Source of the DNA: Phellopilus nigrolimitatus
Taxonomy: Eukaryota > Basidiomycota > Agaricomycetes > Hymenochaetales > Hymenochaetaceae
Assembly (NCBI GenBank): GCA_021029095.1
Contig: JAJOHG010000042.1
Location: forward strand, 62,001 to 126,000
DNA length: 64,000 nt
Direction of reading: 5' to 3'
Part shown: positions 1 to 9,561 of the stretch, in pieces
Layout of the letters: each line of letters opens with the position of its first letter
Numbering within the stretch: position 1 is the first letter of the stretch
Translations under genes and position numbers: made by a program
The notes under the pieces: generated by a model
Seen by the model: the letters and a program-made list of their open reading frames with translations, nothing else
Databases searched by the model: none
Told to the model about the DNA's origin: nothing

Positions 1-240
1 GCAAACTATTCACAAAAGGATCCACAATTATCAGAAAATTATCTACAACGGCTCGGACAGGATCTACAATGCTCGCAAAATATTCACAGGGGATCCACAA
101 TTATCAGAAAGTTATCTACAACAACCCCCCCCAGACACGATCTACAATAACTTCAGATTAATCTACAATATTGTGGAAAAGCGTCGCTGTATTTGCACTA
201 TCACTTTGCACTGTTCGTCGCAGATTGTTTAACAATCCTA
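1..240. repeat. imperfect direct repeat, about 74-bp period
   Basis: Positions 1-49 recur at 75-123 with few changes; both copies contain the core ggatccacaattatcag followed by ttatctacaac. No coding potential is visible. The stretch borders the GC-rich element at about 241-1118. Confidence 0.55.
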
Positions 241-1118
241 GTAAGGACGGCTCGGGTCGACCACTGACCTGACCCGCGGGTCAGGCCGCTAATGGGTCAG
301 GTCAGCCTGGGCCGGTGCTGGGCCGGGTCGGGGTCAGCATTCGCCAGAAAGTCCTGACCCGGCTTGACCCCGGGCCGACCTTGGCCTGACCTCCGACCCA
401 CAAATATTTAGTTACTCACGGCATGTACCAAAACTGGTAGCATCGGCTGTGGCCAGGATGACTTTGGTATCGAAATCCAGCTTTTTAAGGTACGCTGTGG
501 GATCCTGGCACCCATAGACCTGTGACGGTGGTATATTACAAGTAAAGTAATACATTTTATATATATATATTGTGGCTTATGTAATGCACACGTACAACCA
601 TCTGTATGCGTACTGAACACCTGACTTTTTATTTCCTTGTTTCGGCTCAACTTAGAATCCACATTCCTCTCATTTACTACCAACCAAATTCCAAACAGTG
701 AGGAACCACCCGAAGCATTGCGGGGTTGTTGAGCGTAATTGATGCTTGCCTCTGAGCTCGTGTACGAGTGGTGTGGCCGTGCTTCTGCCCATTCTCTGAG
801 ACGATTTAGTATAATAAATATGTGTGCAATAGTAGAGTGAGCGTACCTGGTTCATGTCGACTACATTGATGTTGTTTTCTGTGACAGGACCCGAGGAAAG
901 AGCCCAGATGGAGTTGTTCGTGAACGTCAGGTACTCTAAATGTACAAAGTTATCGGGTCAGGAGGTCGACCTCGGGTCGACCCTGGCCTGACCCGCTGGG
1001 CCAGGTCAGTAACGGGTCAAGGTGGGCCGGGTCGGGGTCAAGAAATATTCAGAAATTCTGACCAGGCCGGGTCAGGGTCAGGTGGGAAAACACCCTGACC
1101 CGAACCGACCTGGCCTTT
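241..1118. mobile_element. putative non-autonomous element with GC-rich subterminal repeats
   Basis: Both ends (241-400 and 955-1118) are dense arrays of gggtcag / gacccg / ggccgggtcggggtcag words in both orientations, while the middle (about 410-950) has ordinary composition. The middle, read on the minus strand, contains open exon-like pieces (about 945-855, ending at a good GTACGC donor, and about 516-415, ending at GTGAGT), which look like gene fragments I cannot name. The right end (cctttgagaaca) has an inverted relative at 2693 (ttctcaaaggc). I found no convincing target duplication, so the ends are approximate. By analogy with the hAT-like element at 15380-17165, which has similar gacccg-rich subterminal sequence, this may be another gene-fragment carrier. 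Confidence 0.45.
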
Positions 1119-1128
1119 GAGAACACTA

Positions 1129-2589
1129 ACGTCGCCTCCATATGCTAGAGCAAAATGAAGCACCCGATCTACCTCGCCACATTCCCATCAGCACACTCAC
1201 CTCGCACAGATTGCGCGGCCTTGTCATAGGTGCACACCGGCGATATCTCAACTGCATTAATCGCACTCCTCTGCGTCGGTTGCAGCAGCCGCAAATTACG
1301 CGAGAGATCACAGTATCCCCTCGCTTTCCAGAACCAGATCCGCACAGCTGGAGTGAGCCGGAACTGCTCCCTGGTGGTGCGCTCTTCCTAGTAGTCTGTC
1401 GGCCTGCGAGAGAGGTCGGCACAAACCAGTATCTGGGATTCTTGCGGTGCTTCAATGTGCCGGGTGGCGAGTGTGTCTGGACATACCAGCCAGACGAGCT
1501 TGACGTGAGGGGCTTTGGCTATGACATGCAAGCAAATGGTGACGTGCATGTGCTCACGGAGAGTGGTCCTGTTTTTGACATCCGCAACAATGACCACATT
1601 GGACCAAGGTAAGAAACACAACATCTATAGAACATAGAAACTATCATTTCACACTGATACTTTATTAAACCGAGAATCCTCGAGATTACCAAATTTTTAC
1701 CCCACACAAATCATCCTGAATCGCTTTACAAGGTTGTTACAGAAGGTTCTTTGGCCGCACCTGAATATTTGAAGCTCAGTGGTGACGTATTGGCAGTAGG
1801 CTACTATGAGCGTCTCGTCCTAACGTTCTGGACAGAAAAACGCTCAGTTGTAATTCCTCAGGTGTGTATATCTATCTGATGAAAAAAGTTGAACTTGACC
1901 AATCCATTTCTGTGCAGCGGTGTCTCAACAGTCTAGACTTGGTAGACGACTATCTCATTTACGTGCGAAATGATGATTGGACCTCCAGATCAGTTGTGGC
2001 CATCCTGCTTTCATCTGTACACAACATCCTATCCAATACCACGGAGACAACAAGGACACTGACACTCGATGACATTCCACATGCCAAATGCTCTGTGCCA
2101 TATAACCCTATCCCAAATCTTATGTGTTTCATCAAATCATCTGTTTGTACCTTCCACTGGAAGTCTGAAGCCGAAAGAAAATCAAAAGGAATCAATATCA
2201 CAGTGGCTCGCTCTATAGGGAATCCAGGAAGGAATCCTAGAAACTCTCTTCTGGTGGACTCTTTTTGCTTGAGGGCTCCACTTTTAAATGATGACATTCC
2301 ACACCTCACATTCCTCAGGAGTTTTCAGTCAGCCTTGGGCGAAGAAAGAGACTTGTATTATCTGGGTTCACCACCATCACAGGCTGGCTCAACATTAATG
2401 TATAATAACCTTCCCTTGAATTTGGACAAATGGGGAGTACATAATAGACTTGCTACTTTCCCCAATGAGAGAAAGATGGTATTGTGCAAATACAAATTCA
2501 CACCAAACACTGAAAGAAAGTGTTTAGAATTCTACAGTGGAGCTCTTTACTTTCAGTCAAAAGGTCTCATAATTCAGTATTTTGACTAA
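1129..2589 (+). pseudogene. 5'-truncated F-box family gene (copy 1)
   Basis: This is the third member of the family found at 52932-54929 and 61193-63107. Three exons are readable: about 1129-1608, 1675-1861 and 1918-2589, with GT-AG introns at the same places as in the other two copies. The protein contains the family marks LPRHIPISTLT, LLPGG, GYDMQANGDV, LSGDVLAV, FWTEKRSVVI, FHWKSEAERKS and the C-terminal IQYFD followed by a stop. No frameshift is present in this part. The F-box exons that precede these in the other copies are absent: homology stops at about 1128, where the GC-rich element ends. It is therefore a 5'-truncated gene, probably not functional as an F-box protein; a short product from the ATG at 1144 is possible. 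Confidence 0.75.
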
Positions 2590-3255
2590 AGCACATATTT
2601 CATCCTAAATTGCTTTTCAGTAGGCACATAACTAGCAGTTTGTCATAACATAGTACATTGCTGTGGGACAAGCTCAAATTGTCAGACTTGTTCTCAAAGG
2701 CTGGGTCAGGCACGCATTGACCCGGAGCGAGTCTTAAGGAATACGCCGCAACTCACAGGTATACAAAAAAATCATCGTGAAGAGGACAGCAGACGAGAAC
2801 CAGTTTATTGTCTAATCTGAAAGCGCCTTAGCGCACTTTTGTATTCAGGGAGCCCAGGCTGAATGTAGCCATTAGCGCCGCATTCAGATTGCTCTTGTAG
2901 TATGTATCGAAAGATGGCGGGGTCTGCTGTTTCTATGTAAGAAGCGAATAACGAAATCGAATAAGTTTAATTGAAAAGAGCTGGCTGTGTTGTTTAATCG
3001 GCCTGCTGGACGACATCTGCAAAGAGAGTTGGCGTAAGCATCCCTCACGAACCAAGCTCGAAGCACGAGGTAGGATGAAACGAAAATGTATTGTCCGGAT
3101 GGGTTCCAGCATGCAATTCCGTCTTACATAAATTGCAGCGTTGATTGACACGTAATCAACGGAACCAAAAGCAATTACCCAAAGTGAGAGAAAAAAAAGA
3201 GGATTGTCACGGAAAAGGCACCGAACGACGACGGAACCGTTTCCTCCTCCTCCAT
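2590..3255. other. intergenic, with one element-end relic
   Basis: No gene is supported here. At 2693-2730 there is a short gggtcag/gacccg segment starting ttctcaaaggc, inverted relative to the end of the element at about 1105-1118; it may be a second, partial element end. The rest is the 3' flank of the truncated F-box gene and the promoter side of the xylulokinase gene. Confidence 0.5.
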
Positions 3256-5878
3256 ATGCCATCGAGGTCGCCGACCGCCCACTTTCTCGGCCTCGAGCTC
3301 GCGACAGACCAGCTCCGTGCTGCCGTCGTCGATGAGCAGCTCGACCTCGTCGGCGTCGAGGTGGTAGACTTTGATTCCGAGCTCGCGGGATTTCAGTGAG
3401 TTGCCTCTGTCTCTGTGTGTTGCTGTACTCCTGACGACCGTACCCGCCAGAACGCATGGGGGCATTTTCACGACGCCAGGCGATGCGTACACAACCCCGG
3501 TGGAGATGTGGATAAAGGCGCTCGGTGTGTATTGCTTTTTATTTTTATTTTTTATTTTCTGTGGACAGGACTGAAAGCTGATTGCGCCGCCAGACCTACT
3601 GCTGCAAAAACTCGAGCAGAACTTCGATCTGACCAAGATCAAGTCTATCGGCGGCTCTGCGCAGCATGCCTGCGTATGGTGGAAGAACTCGATACCCGCC
3701 TCCCTCCTGCGCTTCAGCGACCCCGCCCACTCCCTCCACGACCACCTCTTCAGCACCGGCAACCCCTTCTCCCTCCCGAACACCCCCGTCGCGCAGGACA
3801 CCTCCACCCTCCCCCAGGCCCTCGCCATCGAGCACGCCCTCGGCGGGCCCGACAAGACCGCCGCGCGCCTCGGCGCCCCCGCGCACGCCTCGCTCCTTTC
3901 CGCGCACGCGTTGCGCATGCGCGAGACGCAACCCGACGTCTGGCGCCGCACCGGCCGCATCTCGCTCGCGTCCACACTGCTCTGCAGCCTTCTTCTCGGC
4001 GGCTGGGCGCCCTCCTCCGAGAGCGAGGCCTGCGCGACGGGCATGTGGTCGCACCCCCAACGCGCGTGGGACGAAGGTGTCCTCGAGATCGTCGCCGGCT
4101 CCAACTCGTTTGAACATATGGGCCGCCTGAAGATGATGCTTGGTGACGTCGACGTGCAGGGCGGCGGTAGGAAAATTGGTTCCATCTCGCCGTATTTTGT
4201 CGAGCGCTACGGGTTCAGTCCAGGTACTTTTATTTATTTGTTTACTCGAGACTTTTTTTTTCTCATCGTGAATAGATACTATCCTGACGCCGTTCACGTC
4301 CGACTATCTGTCGACGTACCTCTCCCTTTGCCCCTCCCCGACCGACGCCGTACTTTCCTTTGGGCCGATGGATGTCATGCTCACAACCGCACCTCATTAC
4401 CTTCCCAACCGTCTCTACACCCTCTTTCCTCACCCCGCGCAGGAGCCCAATGAGAAGCGACGGTATATCGTCATGCTCACGAGCAGGTGCGTTTGCATAA
4501 AATTTCAAACAAAGAACAATGTCGATTTGAGGAAAAAATTAGAAACGGAGATGTGCCGCGTGCACTGGTGCGCGATATGTACACGAAGAGCTGGAGCGCA
4601 TTCGATCGGCTCCTTGCCATCGTGCCTCCAGGCGGTTCCATTGGCCTCGACGACAAGCTATTTAGCTTCTGGCACCTGCAGGCGGAGGCTTTCCCGTTTT
4701 CGCACGTCAAGGGCATCTTCCGCTTCGAGACCGGCGTCAAGGTCAACGAGTTCCGCGACCTGCGCGCGAACCCGCGTTGCCTGCTCGAGTCGCAGCTCCT
4801 TTCCTTCCGTGTTCGCTACGCGCGCATGCGTGCTTCAAATCTGTTCTTCTCCGCGAATACCCGCACCAGCCCCGCCAGCCAGCAGGCGCTCAACACGAGC
4901 ATCGCAGGACCCACGCTTTCCTTCGATCCCTACTCCACGGCTCCCCTGCCGCGGCGCCTCGTCGCGACGGGCGCCGCCGCGAACTTCCCCGCCGTCGTCA
5001 ACCTCCTCGGTGATGTCTTCAACGCTCCCATTTTCGTACCCGCGACGCAGCTCGACTCCGCACACGCCGTCGCACCCGCGGGCCCCGGTGCCGCGGGCTC
5101 AGGCCCCGCCGCGCAGTTCGCTGCCGCGCACCGCAATGCTCCCGCGCCCGGATTCGCGTCGCGTGCCGCGCTGGGCAGCGCGTTCGTCGCGCGATGGGTG
5201 TGGACCCGCGAGCGCGCCGCGGGCCCAGGTGCATCCGCCGCTCCCGCAGTCGCGTACGAGGACGAGGTGCGCCGCCTGCTCGCGCGCCGCTGGAACCTGC
5301 GCAGCAAGCAGCAGAGCGCGGGGGGCGCGCACTCGCCCGCGCCGTACATGCAGCACCAGCGCAGCGCGGGTCTCGGCGCGGACGTGCTCGTCGAGGAGGA
5401 AGAGGAAGACGAGGAGGAGGAGGGAGACTACGTCGTCGGCGCAATGGGCGCGGGCCTCGCGTCGAGCCTGACCCTGGGCCTCGGCGGGCTCGGCCTCGAT
5501 GCGCTCGGTCCCGCGTCCACTCCCATGCCCGCATCGACGCCCCCGCCGCGGGTGCGCACCGCGACAGGCTCGTCTCTCGCAACCAGCGGGAGCGGGTTCG
5601 CGCTCTCTCCCGGCCCCGGCGGGAGCGGCGGCGCGCTGACCGCGCTCACTTCTCCCGACGGCCAGTCGGGCACGGGCACGCCGACGGATGCACCGGCGAG
5701 CGCGGGAGGGGGGATCACGCCGCTGACGCCGGTGGGCGCGCTGCCGACGGGCGACGTCGAGGCGCAGCTTGGCTGGGCGAAGGTCGCGGAGCCGGACGTG
5801 GACGCGTTCATGGCGTACGCCTCGATCGTCCCCGAATTCGTGCGCCTGGAGGGCCTGCTTGTAAAGTCGCTTGTGTGA
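3256..5878 (+). CDS. XKS1: D-xylulose kinase (xylulokinase)
   Basis: Phosphorylates D-xylulose with ATP to xylulose 5-phosphate, linking pentose (xylose) use to the pentose phosphate pathway; cytosolic FGGY-family kinase. Exons: 3256-3395, 3451-3524, 3594-4223, 4276-4486, 4543-5878, 796 residues. Family marks: N-terminal FLGLELATDQLRAAVVDE (sugar kinase fold start), a GGSAQHACVWW segment equivalent to the family's GQQHGSVYW, ISLASTLLCSLLLG, SPYFVERYGFSPGD, and near the C-terminus ATGAAANFPAVVNLLGDVF (the usual ASxN...LADVFG region). Start chosen because the conserved N-terminus begins a few residues after this ATG. Odd: the protein is some 200 residues longer than ordinary fungal xylulokinases (about 550-620), owing to a low-complexity insertion near residues 570-760 with an acidic EEEEEDEEEEGD run and a Pro/Gly/Ser/Thr-rich part, after which a normal C-terminus follows. 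Confidence 0.88.
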
Positions 5879-6547
5879 GACGCGCTTTGCCGGGTTGTGC
5901 GTCTGTGTCTGTATAGGACCACTTATTTATTTCGGTCCATGGTACGATGAAAAGGGCCACGCGTTGTGGAGAGTGGGGTCTGGGAAGCGGAGGGGGAGAG
6001 GGAGAGGGAAAGGTAAGAGGGGTCAAAAGCGGCTGCGTGGACCGGGCGCACCGCCGCACATTATTCTGTCTCTACAACTGTAACATACACCGCCCGCACG
6101 GCCCCCGCTCCGTTCCTCGCCCTTGTACTGCCACTTTACCCTCATGAATTTTTTGGCATCTCATATCGTCTCGTCTCGTCTCATCATATCTCATTTTCAC
6201 CTCATCTTGCTTATCTTTGCTTGGGCGGTGCGTGCGTGCGGGTGGGGGGCGGCCGTGCACCCGTGCACCCGTGCAACTGCATATTGCTGTCGATTTTACG
6301 TTCGTCTCGTCGCTAGTTACATACATACATAAAATACCTACATAGAAACCAATCGTGCATGCGGAACTTTTTTGTCTGGGGTGTAGCCTGGTCGCTTGGC
6401 GTGTCCTATAAGATGTAACGCAATGGTCTTGAAGGCAGTACGGATCGATTCTCGTCAAATAAACATACGCAAGATGCTCGTAGTATAAATTATCCAAAAC
6501 GTAAACTTGTCCAGCATCAGTCGGTGCTCGTCTCTGTCCACTCCCGT
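5879..6547. other. intergenic between convergent genes
   Basis: 3' flanks of the xylulokinase and of the secreted protein gene. Contains a purine-rich stretch (about 5985-6015) and a tcg/tct-rich stretch (about 6160-6200) but no gene that I can support. Confidence 0.5.
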
Positions 6548-7983
6548 TTAGGCCCCGGTGACACCACCCGTCGCGCCCGTCGCGGCGATGCGCGTCGCAG
6601 CGTCGTTCTGCGTCGTGCACGCCGCGGACTAAACACATTCCGAATCGAGTTGATATAAAGCACATCAGTACGGACATCAAGGTGTTCCGGGAAGAGGAAA
6701 GAGGAAAGAGACGTACCGTGCCCGCCTTGTTGACGAGTGGGAGCACGAAGCACTGTGTGCCGCTCGAGCAGGCTGTCGTAACGAGCGCGGTGCCGACACA
6801 CTGCCCGAGCTGCATGCCCGCGCAAACCGGTGCGCTGCCTGCAGTGCAGGCGGAACCGGAGGCGAGCGTCGCTGCGGCTGCATTGGCTTTCTGCGCATCG
6901 AGGCCATTCTCTGCGTATAGCATAGTTATTTTGTTTACGTGGAAGGGAAACAGAAATGTCAGGAAAGAGGGCCGGGCGTGAGTGGCGAGCGGATGTTTGA
7001 TTGTGCAGGAGTGCTTACGTAGAGTGAAGGGTTGTGCGCCAGGTGCAGACGAAGTTGCAGCAGCCGCAATGGAGGGAGCAGCTGCACTTGAAGATGAAAC
7101 TGCAGTCAAAGGAGATGACGCGACGGGGGTACTTGAGGCAGCGCTAGCCGTTGCACCCGTTATTGTGGAGGAGGAGGGAGAAGCACCAGCCGGAGCACTC
7201 GAAGCCGAAGCACCACCGCTGCAAAGGAGAAATGATTACAAAAACCGTCAAGGAGACTGCATGCTTGCGCTCACGTTGCGTTACCGCCCTCCGGGGTTCC
7301 CGGGCTCTGTACGAGCGAGTTCAGCTGGACGCCGTCCGGGACGGGTCCGTCCGTCTTGGCAGGACACGAGCCCGCCGGGCTAACTGCACTCAGACCGAGC
7401 GGGACGTTGCCAGTCTGATCACCGCTGAACTTTGTGAAGTCAGAGCTCGCAAATTGGCAGTGGAAGAGCCCGCTGAGCTCTGTGTTATCAGGCGCAGTTT
7501 GGCAGTACGGGACCTGCAGACTGTCGGGCTGGGGGCAAGGAAAAACTCAATATCAGATCGTAACTCTAAGGACAACCGAATTGAAGGTAACAATGATCGA
7601 AATTGATACGCACAGCGTTCCGCGGCTGCTGGACGAAGAGCTGTGCCAGGCGTATCATCTCCGGGTCGTTTTTCAGCTGCTTCGCTAGGTCGATCATCGA
7701 GTCCGCGGCATTCTGCTGGTCGCAGTTGCCGCCCGCAGCGAGAAGGGTAGTAAACGCCGTCTGAGAGATAGTATTGCACTGTGACGCGCCTCCGGCAGTG
7801 GTCTGGTTCCGCATGGAATAAAATATTAGTGGCAAAAGTATTGCTGATTAAAGGACTCACACAGGCCTGCTGCCAGGCTTGAGTAGAATCAGAGATGGTC
7901 TGTGCGATGCGCTTTTGAAGCGGGATGGCAGAGACAACTGTCACAGTAATGGCGAAAGCAAGAAGAGAGCTGAAGTGGACCAT
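6548..7983 (-). CDS. secreted protein with CBM19-like cysteine-rich domain
   Basis: Begins with a clear signal peptide (MVHFSSLLAFAITVTVVSA, cleavage likely before IPLQKR). Five introns can be placed: after QAC, after QQPRNA, after GGNA(T), after PFTL and after NKAGT. The N-terminal half has spaced cysteines (QACTT, SQCNT, GNCDQQ, PYCQ, FHCQ, GSCPAK). A Ser/Ala/Thr-rich linker (about 60 residues) follows, then a domain QNGLDAQKANAAAATLASGSAC...AGMQLGQCVG...TACSSGTQCFVLPLVNKAGT ending at TGATGGVTGA. That last domain resembles the chitin-binding CBM19 family common in secreted agaricomycete proteins. Stop at 6548-6550. Likely an extracellular or cell-wall protein; the binding ligand (chitin) is inferred from the family only. 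Confidence 0.72.
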
Positions 7984-8114
7984 GGTGAAACGAAAGGCAA
8001 GACGAGCACTCGAGCTTAAAAGAATGTGTAAACGGAGCACCGGGCTCTAAGAAGACAAGAATACGGAAGAAAAGGGCGATGAAGTCTGCTTCCCAGGGAG
8101 CCATCGTACTTCAT

Positions 8115-8122
8115 CTTTTATA
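8115..8122 (-). promoter_or_regulatory. TATA box of the secreted protein gene
   Basis: TATAAAAG on the minus strand about 130 bp upstream of the ATG at 7983, in an otherwise gene-free flank. Confidence 0.5.
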
Positions 8123-8360
8123 ATCTTGACTTGAGTAGGCTGCGCCACAACCGAGCATGTGTTCGTCGACTCGAGAATAATGGTGCACAAGGTAGTCTTT
8201 TTCTCTTGCGGCTAAATAAAATTCTCTAGGCGATGTAGAAGTTTCCCTACAGTTGGTTGCTTAGAAACATAAATTGGCTATATAATTCCAAGCCGGTATC
8301 GTTCCCAATTTGGACAGAAATCCGGCACATGACGCATCCGAGGCCGACATGTTGTCTAAA

Positions 8361-8789
8361 TCAAGTAGCATAAACCTGTAAATTTTTGTTTAGCTGTGAG
8401 TAAATTTCACCCCAGACAACGAGAGCAGATGGATAAAAGACACAGCTTGTTGTTCCGCATCGTGCTCGCTGGAAACCTCCATCTTCCGCTAATAGGACGA
8501 GTTTACGAATGCCATAGTCAGCAGATGTGATTTCAAAGCATTTCATAGCTATGTGGCTCAACGGGGATGCATACAGCGGACAGGGCTCCAGTGAGTCGAC
8601 GCTAATGATCCTAGACGAGCAAGTGTGAAGGTCGGTGCAAGCGGTGATGGTGATTGCTAGATGGCAATCGTAGTTCGCCAAAGGCGTGGCCAGTAAGTGG
8701 AACAACGCTAGCAGGGCAGTGATGACTGTCGTCGAGGTTGAATGATTAGAAATTCTGATATACGACGAGGAATACAAATAACGGTCCAT
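8361..8789 (-). CDS. uncharacterised ORF, possibly small cysteine-containing secreted protein
   Basis: A 142-residue ORF with a hydrophobic stretch (TVITALLALFHLLATPLA) near residues 20-38 followed by about 105 residues with seven cysteines. The start is unclear: the hydrophobic segment lies too deep for a normal signal peptide if the first ATG is used. I do not recognise the protein, and it could be chance. Confidence 0.3.
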   Translation of the reverse strand: MDRYLYSSSYIRISNHSTSTTVITALLALFHLLATPLANYDCHLAITITACTDLHTCSSRIISVDSLEPCPLYASPLSHIAMKCFEITSADYGIRKLVLLAEDGGFQRARCGTTSCVFYPSALVVWGEIYSQLNKNLQVYAT

Positions 8790-8962
8790 ATGCTTAATTT
8801 ACAGCTGATGGAGAAATGGGTCTTGGCTGTCCGTAGGTTGCCTGGTAACGCAAGACAAGTGTTGAGTTTAGTTACCGATTGTTCAAATACGAGGGGCGAG
8901 GCCGCCCAGCGGCCAAGAGTCGTGCACAGATAATCCGTTTGACCATATACATGTTGGCGGTG

Positions 8963-8970
8963 TGCAAACG
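8963..8970 (+). repeat. 8-bp target site duplication, left copy
   Basis: TGCAAACG immediately left of the outer DNA transposon; identical to 24855-24862 at the other end. Confidence 0.85.
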
Positions 8971-9007
8971 GGCTCTGGTGTCATATCCTGACCTGTCATA
9001 TTTGAAA
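8971..9007 (+). repeat. left terminal inverted repeat of DNA transposon
   Basis: Starts GGCTCTGGTGTCATATCCTG and matches the reverse complement of 24818-24854 with a few differences, most at positions 11-16 and 27-30. Confidence 0.8.
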
Positions 9008-9049
9008 AGATTATTCATCTATAGCTTTAAGTATTTCAAATATCAAAAG

Positions 9050-9120
9050 GTGGTTTGGTGCAATGGTTAAGGTGTTAATCCTGTCTCAAGGCTTTTGGTT
9101 CAATTCAAGCTTTGGCTACT
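9050..9120 (+). ncRNA. tRNA-like Pol III module (SINE head or degenerate tRNA)
   Basis: A-box-like ttggtgcaatgg at 9055-9066 and B-box-like ggttcaattc at 9097-9106 are spaced as in a tRNA gene, and a run of T follows at about 9120. The acceptor and T stems pair poorly, so a working tRNA is unlikely; a tRNA-derived SINE head or relic is more plausible. It lies inside the transposon between the left TIR and the 3' end of the transposase gene. Confidence 0.4.
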
Positions 9121-9561
9121 TTTTCAACAATGCTTTGTTAAATCATTTTCAATAGTATAATGATGGAGTGGCTTGACACAACCGTTCAATCTCAGATGGT
9201 AGTGATGAAAACTACAATTTGGACTCTTATGGTTCTTGTGTAAAGAGTATATTGCTATGACTAAGCTAAAATTTGCTGTTATATGATTTTGCGATATGCA
9301 ATCGTGTTGTTGCATACAAGTATTGAGTGCAGGATGTAGTCAATGGCTTCCTTAACATTGACTCTGGCTGTCTTATATTTTTTTTACTTCCACAGGCAAT
9401 CACTACTGCTATATGCAAAATCTTATATATTTATTTCAAAGAAAAAGGAAAGTACAAGCCAGAAGATAGATATACTTTACACTACTGTACATTTTTTTTC
9501 TTCTTGTCAACTATCAATCTGATAAGCATGTTTGTGCATTAAATAAAAAGATTCAGTAAAA

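Noticed and set aside
3175..4185. Long minus-strand ORF of 336 codons opposite the xylulokinase
   Set aside because: Shadow of GC-rich coding sequence; the plus strand has conserved kinase motifs and consistent introns.
9050..9120. Functional tRNA gene
   Set aside because: A- and B-box-like words are present but the stems pair poorly and no clear anticodon arm forms.
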